A stretch of 38,619 bases of DNA, taken from the NCBI GenBank assembly GCA_944393255.1, contig CALXZP010000020.1, forward strand, positions 1-38,619, given 5' to 3'. Below the pieces are notes generated by a model. The model ran no database searches, had not been told where the DNA came from, and was given only the letters and a program-made list of their open reading frames with translations. Positions 1 to 6,207 of the stretch are shown here, piece by piece; position 1 is the first letter of the stretch; the number at the start of each line of letters is the position of its first letter. Source of the stretch: an uncultured Clostridia bacterium (GTDB lineage Bacteria; Bacillota; Clostridia; UBA1381). A program made the position numbers and the translations under genes.

Positions 1-62
1 GGTAAGGAACAGAGCAAAGAGGCGGCGATCGCCGCCGCGGATGAGGAGAGTATCCTGTTCAT
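1..62 (-). CDS. Start of a secreted protein (partial, signal peptide only)
   Basis: Only the first 20 codons lie in the window; the gene runs off the left edge. Read on the minus strand, an ATG at 62 opens a typical Sec signal peptide: short basic start (MNR) followed by a Ser/Ala/Leu-rich hydrophobic stretch (ILSSSAAAIAASLLCSL). A GGAGG box at 70-74 lies 7 nt upstream, which favours this ATG over the in-frame ATG at 68, which would be only 1 nt from the box. A promoter (163-191) and a perfect hairpin (111-137) lie upstream. The Cys near the end of the hydrophobic run could be a lipobox, but the residues needed to decide are outside the window. The function of the mature protein cannot be told. 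Confidence 0.6.
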   Translation of the reverse strand, partial: MNRILSSSAAAIAASLLCSL

Positions 63-110
63 GTACATACCTCCATGAAATTTATCTTTTGTAAATGATC
101 GTTATAAGCT

Positions 111-137
111 CGGCAAAGCCGCAAAGCGGCTTTGCCG
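111..137 (-). other. Perfect 11-bp hairpin in a 5' leader
   Basis: CGGCAAAGCCG and its exact complement flank a 5-nt loop. There is no T-run on either side, so it is unlikely to be an intrinsic terminator. Its place between the promoter at 163-191 and the start codon at 62 puts it in the leader RNA of the secreted-protein gene. The rest of 138-382 shows no gene; it is AT-rich, with a weak plus-strand promoter-like pair near 329-356 (TTGACT, GATAAT) that leads to no ORF. Confidence 0.5.
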
Positions 138-162
138 CTGATCTTCTTCATCAACTGTATTT

Positions 163-191
163 ATTTTAACATAAGAAAGTAAAAAAAGCAA
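163..191 (-). promoter_or_regulatory. Sigma-A promoter for the partial secreted-protein gene
   Basis: On the minus strand TTGCTT (191-186), a 17-nt spacer and TAAAAT (168-163) form a good vegetative promoter. Transcription would start near 156, giving an untranslated leader of about 95 nt that contains the hairpin at 111-137. Confidence 0.5.
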
Positions 192-382
192 TACCCAATA
201 AAGGCGCAAGCACATTATATATTTGACGTGCCTGCGGAAAAGCTTTTGTATTGCAGCAGATTTTATAATCTATAAAATATTATGTTAACCTACGACGGGT
301 TTTTTATTTGTCCGAAAGACGATTTTTATTGACTTTACAGCTGTTCTTATGATAATATAATCTTAGGGATAATACAGCGCTG

Positions 383-790
383 CTACATATCGCTCCTTTT
401 CAGGCTGTGCATAAAGCCGTTTATACTCACCGTCATAATGTCTCCGGCTACAGGCTCGCCGTTAACGCATAGAACATCGGCGTAAACATTTTCTCCGGCA
501 TCCACGGGGTAGTTTTTTACAAGAAACGTATAGCGCGTACCGCTGCTTCCAGCATACGGGGAAAGGTCAAGCCCGGCTTCAAGCTGCATAGCGTTATAGC
601 TTTTATACACCTCGTCAAAAACTGCCGGGATGTTCACATCGGAGCTGCCGCAAGGCTTGGCTTCTACCTCCCAGCCATAGCCGCTCAGGAACCCAACGCA
701 TTTGCCGGAGTCGCTCTCGTTTGAAAAAACAGTGTACGAGAACGCCGCGGCAGCGAGAACAAATACAGGTATGAGTTTTATCAGCTTCAT
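383..790 (-). CDS. DUF4830 domain secreted/membrane-anchored protein
   Basis: Protein of 135 aa with an N-terminal hydrophobic segment (MKLIKLIPVFVLAAAAFSYTVF) that acts as a signal peptide or membrane anchor, followed by a small globular domain. The pattern GFLSGYGWEVE, then VFDEVYKSYNAMQLEAGLDL, RYTFLVKNYP and a C-terminal GDIMTVSINGFMHSL is what I know of the DUF4830 family, a small extracytoplasmic domain of clostridia with no assigned function. The ATG at 790 is preferred over the TTG 18 nt upstream, because a purine-rich GGGCGTGGA precedes it and the hydrophobic helix starts directly after it. It is a single gene diverging from the DUF378 gene. The family call is by motif memory; the function is unknown. 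Confidence 0.65.
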   Translation of the reverse strand: MKLIKLIPVFVLAAAAFSYTVFSNESDSGKCVGFLSGYGWEVEAKPCGSSDVNIPAVFDEVYKSYNAMQLEAGLDLSPYAGSSGTRYTFLVKNYPVDAGENVYADVLCVNGEPVAGDIMTVSINGFMHSLKRSDM

Positions 791-896
791 ACGTTCCACG
801 CCCTTCAAAAAAATTTTTTTCTTGTATAGAATATATTTGGCGCAGTTAAATAAAATTACAGCGATTAATTTTTTTATATGCGGTTAACCTAAAAAC

Positions 897-917
897 AGAC
901 AAGCGAAGAGCTTGTCT
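897..917. other. 8-bp hairpin in a divergent intergenic region
   Basis: AGACAAGC and GCTTGTCT are exact complements around the loop GAAGA. It lies between the divergent DUF4830 and DUF378 genes, so it may be a leader structure or a protein-binding site. No T-run follows. Confidence 0.3.
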
Positions 918-1008
918 CTGCGGAATTTCTTTTCGCCGTGCGGAAGATACGGAACCGGATGCGCGTTCGTTTTTGCCGTGCGTTAACGCTTTGAAAGGAG
1001 ACCCTGTG

Positions 1009-1209
1009 ATGATCAATAAAATATCACTTGTTTTGGTTATAATCGGCGCTATAAACTGGCTGATGATAGGGTTGTTCGGTTATGACCTTGTCGGCGCACT
1101 TTTCGGCGGTCAGATGGCGGTCATGTCGAGGATCATTTACAGCCTTGTCGGACTTGCCGGATTGTGGTGTATAACGCTGCTGTTCAGGCATACGCCTGCA
1201 ACGGAGTAA
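1009..1209 (+). CDS. DUF378 family small membrane protein
   Basis: A 66-aa protein with two transmembrane helices: ISLVLVIIGAINWLMIGLFG and IIYSLVGLAGLWCITLLF, joined by a short loop (YDLVGALFGG). This two-helix pattern with the conserved INW..IG.F motif and an SRIIY.LVGLAGL second helix is characteristic of DUF378 (YuzA-like) proteins; their role is unknown. The ATG at 1009 is chosen because GAAAGGAG ends 8 nt upstream; an in-frame ATG 36 nt upstream lacks such a site. It stands alone between a divergent gene and a convergent cls gene, with a shared terminator-like hairpin 3' of it. Confidence 0.8.
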   Translation: MINKISLVLVIIGAINWLMIGLFGYDLVGALFGGQMAVMSRIIYSLVGLAGLWCITLLFRHTPATE

Positions 1210-1216
1210 CAATTAT

Positions 1217-1270
1217 GAAAAACAGAACAGGAGACCTTAAAGCTTCGTATTGCTCAAAGGCCTCCTGTTT
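1217..1270 (-). terminator. Terminator between DUF378 and cls (bidirectional)
   Basis: A 13-bp inverted repeat with one mismatch (1226-1238 and 1257-1269) starts and ends with AACAGGAG/CTCCTGTT. On the minus strand the mismatch is a G-U pair and a T-rich tail (TGTTTTTC) follows, fitting termination of cls. On the plus strand TGTTTTGC follows, so it may also stop DUF378 transcription. Confidence 0.6.
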
Positions 1271-1284
1271 TGCTTTATGCAGTA

Positions 1285-2823
1285 TCATATAACGGTTGCG
1301 ATAAATCTGAGCGCCCTGCCGAGAAAACGGTAATACCACGGCAGCTCCTTGTATTCCGCAGGCGTGATCCTGCGGCATTTTGAAAGCGTTATGAGCATGT
1401 CGTCCTCGACCGCCTTTATCCCGGGCATATCCACGGTATAAACGGCACATTCGTAATGCAGATACAGACTGCGGTAGTCGTAATTGATGGTGCCTATAAC
1501 GGCCCTGTTGTCGTCGCTGACTGTGGTTTTCGCGTGAACAAAGCCGGGGGTATATTCGTATACCTCAACGCCTATATCAAACAGATCCTCGTAATATGAG
1601 CGCGCGAGGCAGTATGGTATACGTTTGTCAGGTATCCCGGGTAGGATCACCTTAACGTCAACGCCGCGAGTCACGGCGTAGCTCATGGCGTTGTATATCG
1701 CTTCGTCCACAACGAAATAGGGAGTCATTATATGGACGTATTTTTTGGCCGTGTTGAGCATGTCCACATACGCGTTCCTTCCGGCGGGGTCATTGTCCAG
1801 AGGCGAATCGCAGAACGGGACTACGTAGCCTGCGGAGGAATATACGGGAAAGGACTTTGAGGAATTGAGAAACCGTTCAAAATCCACATTGGCAGTTGAA
1901 GCGGCCGTACACCACATTGTCAAAAACATTTCGGTAAAGCCCTTCACCGCATCGCCCGTAACGCGTACTCCGGTATCCTTCCAGTAGCCGAAGCGGACGA
2001 TCTTGTTTATATATTCATCGGACAGGTTTATCCCGCCCGAAAACGCACAGCGTCCGTCTATGACCAGCACCTTGCGGTGGTCGCGGTTGTTCTGATAGGT
2101 TGAGAGCAGGGGCTGGACGGGCGCAAAGACCTGACATTTGATCCCCTTGCTTTCGAGCACCTTTTCATAGTTTTTCGGCATGAGCGCTATACAGCCCATA
2201 CCGTCGTACATAAATCTTACGTCAACTCCGTTTTGCGCTTTTTCGACCAGTATTTCCTCTACCGCCTTCCACATATAGCTTTTGTGGTTAACTATAAAGA
2301 ATTCCATAAATATAAAATCCTTTGCGGAACGAAGCTCGCCGAGCATATCGGCAAACATGTCCTCACCCGTCGGATAGTATGTGAGATCCGAATTTTTATA
2401 TACCGACTGCCCTCCGGAACGTGAGAGATACCGCACGAGAGAGGTCTCGCAGCCTGCAAGCTCCATCTCTTTTATTGTGCCTGCATCATCGGTGCGGTAT
2501 TCCGATATTTTCTTCTGTGCCAGCTCGTGGGAGCGCTTGATGTCCCTTGATATGATGCCAGTATGGGTATAAAGATAGAAGAACCAGCCGAAAAGCGGAA
2601 CTATCGCTATCAGCATGATCCAGGTGATCTTAAATGCAGTCTCCTCATGCCTGTTGACCTCAAACATTATAAGTATGGCGCTTATGAAGTTTGAAGCGAG
2701 CAGATAGAAGCGGACGTTATTTGAAACGCCTATGATATATACTGTTATGATGCCTATCTGCATGAGCAGGGTGGTAACGGCAAAAAATTTGTTTGAGTAT
2801 ATAAGCTTCAGAAGCTTATTCAT
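1285..2823 (-). CDS. cls: Cardiolipin synthase (phospholipase D family)
   Basis: A 512-aa membrane enzyme that makes cardiolipin from two phosphatidylglycerols, or a related phosphatidyl transfer. Two N-terminal hydrophobic helices (about residues 12-55 and 66-86) are followed by two phospholipase D HKD motifs: H249-x-K251-x4-D256 in HRKVLVIDG with GGINLSDEY downstream, and H430-x-K432-x4-D437 in HAKTTVSDD with GTINYDYRS downstream. Length and layout match the bacterial Cls family. An AAAGGAG box lies upstream of the ATG. It follows the DUF5662 gene by about 55 nt on the same strand, so the two are probably co-transcribed. It ends at a good terminator hairpin. Confidence 0.93.
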   Translation of the reverse strand: MNKLLKLIYSNKFFAVTTLLMQIGIITVYIIGVSNNVRFYLLASNFISAILIMFEVNRHEETAFKITWIMLIAIVPLFGWFFYLYTHTGIISRDIKRSHELAQKKISEYRTDDAGTIKEMELAGCETSLVRYLSRSGGQSVYKNSDLTYYPTGEDMFADMLGELRSAKDFIFMEFFIVNHKSYMWKAVEEILVEKAQNGVDVRFMYDGMGCIALMPKNYEKVLESKGIKCQVFAPVQPLLSTYQNNRDHRKVLVIDGRCAFSGGINLSDEYINKIVRFGYWKDTGVRVTGDAVKGFTEMFLTMWCTAASTANVDFERFLNSSKSFPVYSSAGYVVPFCDSPLDNDPAGRNAYVDMLNTAKKYVHIMTPYFVVDEAIYNAMSYAVTRGVDVKVILPGIPDKRIPYCLARSYYEDLFDIGVEVYEYTPGFVHAKTTVSDDNRAVIGTINYDYRSLYLHYECAVYTVDMPGIKAVEDDMLITLSKCRRITPAEYKELPWYYRFLGRALRFIATVI

Positions 2824-2878
2824 TTGGACTTCATCTCCTTTGCGCTTCCGGCGCTATGGGCGCGTGTCTTATGTGTAT

Positions 2879-3406
2879 TCAATATTCTTTCGTACTGCGT
2901 ATTTTCCTGAATGCGGCCTTTTCGCCGTCAGACCGCAGCATTTTTAGCCAGCATTCCAGAAGCGCGGCTGTTTCGGGATGCATGGCGGTCTTGGCACGGC
3001 CGCCGAGGAAATAGCTAAGCGGATCGCCGTCCTTGTATTTATCCCCCATATACACCTTGCTGGCAGCGACTCTGTCGCAGAACATTTCCTTAACGTATTT
3101 TATCGGCATTTTAACAGGCTCGAGCGAACGCGTGCGGGCGTTGTAATCCGTCCAGTATTCAAAGTGATGCTTGTTCCTTCCTTTATGGTGCATCCAGGCT
3201 TTCGAATAGCCGTAAACCTCGCGCTCGCGCTCGGTAGGGCTTTTATAGCCGAGGTAGAACCTTGCGCCTTCTATGAACTCAGTCGGACTGTATTTTGACA
3301 GGTCGTGAGTAAGTCCGCGGAACAAGATCCCTGCTCTTGCACAGTGTACAAGCACCTTGAAGCGGTGTTTGTTTACCGTATTGAAATGCTTTATAAAATG
3401 TATCAT
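2879..3406 (-). CDS. DUF5662 family protein
   Basis: A 175-aa soluble protein rich in His, Tyr and Trp. The blocks GLTHDLSKYSPTEF, a Tyr/Gly segment and GYSKAWMHHKGRNKHHFEYW, followed by MFCDRVAASKVYMGD, are the signature I know for DUF5662, found mainly in clostridia and their phages. The conserved HD (residues 34-35) and the clustered His residues of HHKGRNKHH suggest a metal-binding, HD-like helical fold; this is inference. AAAGGCGG precedes the ATG. A clear promoter (3506-3534) and an 80-nt leader lie upstream, and cls follows downstream. The biological role is unknown. Confidence 0.75.
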   Translation of the reverse strand: MIHFIKHFNTVNKHRFKVLVHCARAGILFRGLTHDLSKYSPTEFIEGARFYLGYKSPTEREREVYGYSKAWMHHKGRNKHHFEYWTDYNARTRSLEPVKMPIKYVKEMFCDRVAASKVYMGDKYKDGDPLSYFLGGRAKTAMHPETAALLECWLKMLRSDGEKAAFRKIRSTKEY

Positions 3407-3505
3407 AACATTTCCGCCTTTCGATCAGTAAGCCGGATACCGGAACGTACGCCGTTCGCAGGCATGCGCCTCTCCAAGACGCATACGATAATATCCGCAG
3501 ATAAT

Positions 3506-3534
3506 ATTTTAACATATTACAATTTTTTTTTCAA
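3506..3534 (-). promoter_or_regulatory. Sigma-A promoter for DUF5662-cls
   Basis: On the minus strand TTGAAA (3534-3529), a 17-nt spacer and TAAAAT (3511-3506). The start site would be near 3499, giving a leader of about 90 nt with a small hairpin (ATGCGTCT/AGGCGCAT). Confidence 0.6.
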
Positions 3535-3576
3535 GTATATTGATAAATAATATTCCCGGAGCGGGAAATAATTATG

Positions 3577-3678
3577 TCGGGTGATCATGAGAGCCGCTTG
3601 GTGCGGTCTTAGCCGGACGGAAGCAAGCGGTTTAAATAAATTATGCCCTATCGGGGAAGTATATTGAATATCGCCCGA
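3577..3678. other. Possible branched RNA structure or complex inverted-repeat element
   Basis: Between the two promoters of the flanking divergent genes, nested complementary arms are present: an outer 9-bp pairing (3577-3585 with 3670-3678, one G-U), an inner perfect 7-bp pairing CCGCTTG/CAAGCGG (3594-3600 with 3624-3630), and a small CCC-TATC-GGG hairpin (3646-3655). Just left lies another hairpin, TTCCCG-GAG-CGGGAA (3553-3567). Together they could fold as a three-way junction. It matches no RNA family I recognise, and the transcribed strand is unclear. Confidence 0.3.
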
Positions 3679-3717
3679 ATATGACTGATTTCAAATGTTT
3701 TATGTCTGAAAAAAATA

Positions 3718-3746
3718 TGGACGTTCCGGTATTTTTACGATACAAT
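3718..3746 (+). promoter_or_regulatory. Promoter candidate for the PsiE-like gene
   Basis: TGGACG (3718-3723), 17 nt, TACAAT (3741-3746). The -10 box is good and the -35 box moderate. The start codon lies about 33 nt downstream. Confidence 0.4.
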
Positions 3747-3778
3747 AAAAATATATAAAAAAACCGGAGGTGGGAGTA

Positions 3779-4207
3779 TTGAGGAGAAAGATACAGGGCA
3801 AAATATTTGAGATATGTTATATAATAGAAGCGGGTATAGCTGTTGTGGTAGGAATTGCTGTGGTCATACTGTGCGCGCGCCTGTTTTGGAGCATGATAAA
3901 CAGCGTGGCCTCGGCGGAAGCGGACGAGCTGCTGGTGAGCATACTTGATACCGCTATGTCTCTTGCGATAGGCGTTGAGTTCATAAAAATGCTGTGCAAG
4001 CATACGCCGCAGACCGTTGTTGAGGTGCTGCTGTTCGCAATAGCGAAGCAGCTGGTCGTATTCCATACCACGCCTTTTGAAAATCTGGTAAATGTTGCGG
4101 CTATCGCAGGATTGTTCGCCGTGCGCAGGTTTCTTATAAGAAGCGAGGACAGGCGCACAGAACGATCCGGGAAAAGCAAAAATACAAACGCCGCAGCAAA
4201 GCGGTAA
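3779..4207 (+). CDS. PsiE-like four-helix membrane protein
   Basis: A 142-aa protein with about four hydrophobic helices, the last ones being TAMSLAIGVEFIKML, VVEVLLFAIAKQLVVF and FENLVNVAAIAGLFAVRRFLI, then a charged cytoplasmic tail rich in Arg, Ser and Lys. The order of a glutamate-containing helix, an R/K-Q-(L/V)-(I/V)V helix and a final NLV..AIAGLFA helix resembles the phosphate-starvation-inducible PsiE family, whose function is not established. I chose the TTG at 3779 because the box GGAGGTGG (3766-3773) ends 5 nt before it; the earlier in-frame GTG overlaps that box. A rubredoxin gene with its own strong promoter follows. Confidence 0.55.
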   Translation: MRRKIQGKIFEICYIIEAGIAVVVGIAVVILCARLFWSMINSVASAEADELLVSILDTAMSLAIGVEFIKMLCKHTPQTVVEVLLFAIAKQLVVFHTTPFENLVNVAAIAGLFAVRRFLIRSEDRRTERSGKSKNTNAAAKR

Positions 4208-4235
4208 AGCATTACCGGTCCAATTTAAAACTTGC

Positions 4236-4264
4236 TTGACAAAAGGCAAAAAACATATTATAAT
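4236..4264 (+). promoter_or_regulatory. Perfect consensus sigma-A promoter for rubredoxin
   Basis: TTGACA (4236-4241), exactly 17 nt, TATAAT (4259-4264), with every consensus base present. It lies about 38 nt before the rubredoxin ATG and predicts strong constitutive expression. Confidence 0.8.
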
Positions 4265-4302
4265 AACAGTATAAGTACGAAATGCGGAAAGGAGATATTA
4301 TT

Positions 4303-4461
4303 ATGCAGAAATATGAGTGTCCGTGCGGATATGTATACGATCCGGAGATAGGCGATCCCGATAACGGCGTAGCTCCCGGCACAGCATGGGAGGATGTACC
4401 CGAGGATTGGCTCTGCCCGACCTGCGGTCTGGGTAAGGACGAATTCGTTCCGGTAGACTGA
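4303..4461 (+). CDS. Rubredoxin with an unusual C-x-C first knuckle
   Basis: A 52-aa one-iron electron carrier. The protein begins [15 protein letters not shown], continues with [20 protein letters not shown] and ends with [11 protein letters not shown]. The second iron knuckle is the normal C-P-x-C-G, but the first is C6-P-C8-G, one residue shorter than the usual C-x-x-C-G. All aromatic core positions (Y4, Y11, W) are kept. A GGAAAGGAG box precedes the ATG, and a perfect promoter lies upstream. Rubredoxins pass electrons to rubrerythrins, superoxide reductases or flavoproteins in anaerobes; a flavodoxin-like gene lies next door in convergent orientation. It was below the usual ORF size cut but is certain from sequence. 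Confidence 0.95.
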   Translation: MQKYECPCGYVYDPEIGDPDNGVAPGTAWEDVPEDWLCPTCGLGKDEFVPVD

Positions 4462-4521
4462 TATCAGAAAAAAGGACGGCGCCGTTAGGTGAAGTCCATA
4501 AGGAAGAATTGAAAACCATTA

Positions 4522-4539
4522 CCGTTTACCGGTAAACGG
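4522..4539. repeat. 18-bp perfect palindrome
   Basis: CCGTTTACC followed by its exact complement GGTAAACGG with no spacer. It lies in the convergent space between rubredoxin and the flavoprotein gene, together with ACGGCGCCGT (4476-4485) and ATGACCGGTCAT (4609-4620). Confidence 0.5.
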
Positions 4540-4546
4540 GGTGTAA

Positions 4547-4591
4547 GATCAAAGAGATACAGGCTGTTTTGCAGTCTGTATCTCTTTGATC
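4547..4591. terminator. Long hairpin between convergent genes, likely transcription barrier
   Basis: A perfect 16-bp inverted repeat (4547-4562 with 4576-4591) continues inward for about four more pairs, including one G-U, to a short T-rich loop. No T-run follows on either strand, so it is not a classical intrinsic terminator, but its position between convergent genes suggests it ends or stabilises both transcripts. Confidence 0.5.
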
Positions 4592-4632
4592 ATTAAGAGA
4601 AAATCATAATGACCGGTCATATGGTCGATGTT

Positions 4633-5208
4633 TCACTTTAAGCACTTCTCAATTTTCTTGATCATACGATCGGACAGCGCTTTATTGTTTTTAGCGCCGG
4701 AGCAGACAACTTTGCCTATCGGCTTCATCCCTGCGGTCTTGAAAAATTCGTCGATATTTCGGATCGCGCCTCTGCTTTGTCCGAATATCCACGAAAAAGG
4801 AGCAGGAGTATGGCAGGAAGTCAGTATTATATATTTTTTGCCTTTCAAGCGCGGCTTGGGAAATGTATTTGTTTTCTCCATTGCAGCTCCGAGTAAACGG
4901 TCAAACATATTTTTGACCGGCGCAGGGACATTCGCCCAGTACACGGGAGCCGCAAGGATAATAGTATGACATTCCCGTAATAAAGCGGTTATTTCGCGCA
5001 TGTCGTCATTGATAATACAATTTTGCGTCTTATAGCAAGCTTCACAGCCTTTGCAAAAAGAAATATTCTTTTCATACAAGTTGACTTTTGTTACACGGTA
5101 TCCTCTCTTTTCTGCTTGACGAACCGCGCGATCAAGCATAGCGGCAGTCTTGCCGTCTGTATGCGGACTGCCTAAAACTGCAAGTATATTTTTCTCTTCC
5201 ATATTCAT
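4633..5208 (-). CDS. Flavodoxin-like NAD(P)H-dependent FMN reductase (iron-sulfur flavoprotein type)
   Basis: A 191-aa flavodoxin-fold protein. The N-terminal strand and FMN phosphate loop read ILAVLGSPHTDGKT, followed by a Cys cluster FCKGCEACYKTQNC (C-x2-C-x2-C-x5-C), which in the iron-sulfur flavoprotein group binds a 4Fe-4S cluster, then APVYWANVPAPVKNMFDRL for flavin contact. It probably reduces quinones, nitro compounds or other electrophiles. Its ATG overlaps the stop of the TetR gene by 4 nt, so the two are translationally coupled. The regulator's operator (5857-5881) would therefore control this enzyme. Together they look like a redox or xenobiotic response unit. Confidence 0.82.
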   Translation of the reverse strand: MNMEEKNILAVLGSPHTDGKTAAMLDRAVRQAEKRGYRVTKVNLYEKNISFCKGCEACYKTQNCIINDDMREITALLRECHTIILAAPVYWANVPAPVKNMFDRLLGAAMEKTNTFPKPRLKGKKYIILTSCHTPAPFSWIFGQSRGAIRNIDEFFKTAGMKPIGKVVCSGAKNNKALSDRMIKKIEKCLK

Positions 5209-5843
5209 TCCTCCGTATTTGCAATGGAACGATACAGCATATTAAAGCCGTATTCCAAGAACTGATATTTGGATAAGCCCATTGTGTTTTTGATGTATTC
5301 TTCTTTGTTCGCAGCAAGATTGACAGCGCCTGACAGCATACCCCAGAAATTAAATATGGTGGGCATAACATCAAGATCGCTTTTCAAATCGCCTTTTCTA
5401 ATGCCGTATATTAAAAAATCTTTTAGTTTTTCATTTATAGCCTCGCCAACTTGGTAAGTTTCCTTTTCTTCGGGTAAACAGTCGCGGCGTTCAAAATCAA
5501 TGTTTATTTTATCCAACACTATTTTGAAATAAAAAGGAAATTCTTCTTGATATTTGACTAAACTATTGCAGATTAGATCATATTTGGTTTTGGTGGTCTC
5601 ATGCTCGTCCAATGCCGAACATATGTGATCGTATAGCTGTTTCATACTGTTTAAGGTTAAAAGTCCTACGATCTCCTCTTTGTTTTTAAAATACACATAT
5701 AAAGTTGCTTTACTGTACCCGGCTGCCTTTGCAATATCGTCCATAGACGCAGCTGCAACCCCTTTTTTCATAAACAACAAAGAAGCTGCGGCAGCAATAT
5801 TTTCTCTATGAACACTTTTTGGTTCTTTTTTTCTCCGTCCCAT
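5205..5843 (-). CDS. TetR/AcrR family transcriptional regulator
   Basis: A 212-aa repressor with an N-terminal helix-turn-helix: the region AAASLLFMKKGVAAASMDDIAKAAG followed by YSKATLYVYFKNKEEIVG is the TetR_N domain; the rest is the helical ligand-binding and dimer domain. The ATG at 5843 is chosen because AAGGAG lies 6 nt before it; the longer ORF would begin inside the operator and after the -10 box, so it cannot be right. It is the first gene of an operon with the flavoprotein gene. It is very likely autoregulated, since a 25-bp palindrome overlaps its promoter. The ligand cannot be told from sequence. Confidence 0.92.
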   Translation of the reverse strand: MGRRKKEPKSVHRENIAAAASLLFMKKGVAAASMDDIAKAAGYSKATLYVYFKNKEEIVGLLTLNSMKQLYDHICSALDEHETTKTKYDLICNSLVKYQEEFPFYFKIVLDKINIDFERRDCLPEEKETYQVGEAINEKLKDFLIYGIRKGDLKSDLDVMPTIFNFWGMLSGAVNLAANKEEYIKNTMGLSKYQFLEYGFNMLYRSIANTEE

Positions 5844-5856
5844 AGCATTCTCCTTA

Positions 5857-5881
5857 ATAATTAAACTCACAGTTTAATTAT
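5857..5881. promoter_or_regulatory. TetR-type operator, 11-bp arms
   Basis: ATAATTAAACT and AGTTTAATTAT are exact complements separated by CAC. The size and position, over the -10 box and start site and just before the regulator's ribosome binding site, fit a TetR-family self-operator. From 5906 to about 6110 I see no gene: only AT-rich sequence. Confidence 0.75.
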
Positions 5882-5905
5882 ATCAGCTGTATATGGAAAT
5901 GTCAA
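5877..5905 (-). promoter_or_regulatory. Perfect consensus promoter of the tetR-flavoprotein operon
   Basis: On the minus strand TTGACA (5905-5900), 17 nt, TATAAT (5882-5877). Both boxes match consensus fully. The operator overlaps the -10 box and the start site, as expected for a repressor-controlled strong promoter. Confidence 0.8.
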
Positions 5906-6111
5906 TATGCGTGTAAAAAAATTTTTCTGTTTTGATAAAAGCCATATTGCAACGAAAAAAATATCTGTGAAGAAGGGGTATAACTGTCATTCGGATAAAG
6001 AGCCGAGGAACATCAAAATATATCACAAAAATCAAGGTTATACAAGTGTTGATAAATTTGCTGTGTTTGCACTTATATAAAATTTTTACGGGAAAGGAAG
6101 GAATAAAATTG

Positions 6112-6160
6112 GATGAAAAAGTAATATTCCGCAGGAATATATCTGATCCTGCGGAATATT
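6112..6160 (-). terminator. Intrinsic terminator of glyA-argS
   Basis: Perfect 14-bp inverted repeat (6123-6136 with 6147-6160) around a 10-nt loop. On the minus strand it is followed by ACTTTTTC. It lies 48 nt past the argS stop. Confidence 0.7.
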
Positions 6161-6207
6161 TACTTCTTTATTGCTATTTGAAGTTTGCCGTCATCGCTTT
6201 TTCTGTT

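Noticed and set aside
329..361. Plus-strand promoter-like TTGACT/GATAAT pair
   Set aside because: The spacer is 16 nt and it reads into the 3' end of the DUF4830 gene with no ORF; a functional antisense RNA cannot be supported.
3594..3640. Likeness to domain V of a group II intron (AGCCGC ... GCGGTT)
   Set aside because: The inner helix and tetraloop of domain V do not fit, the size is wrong, and there is no reverse transcriptase gene or other intron domain nearby.
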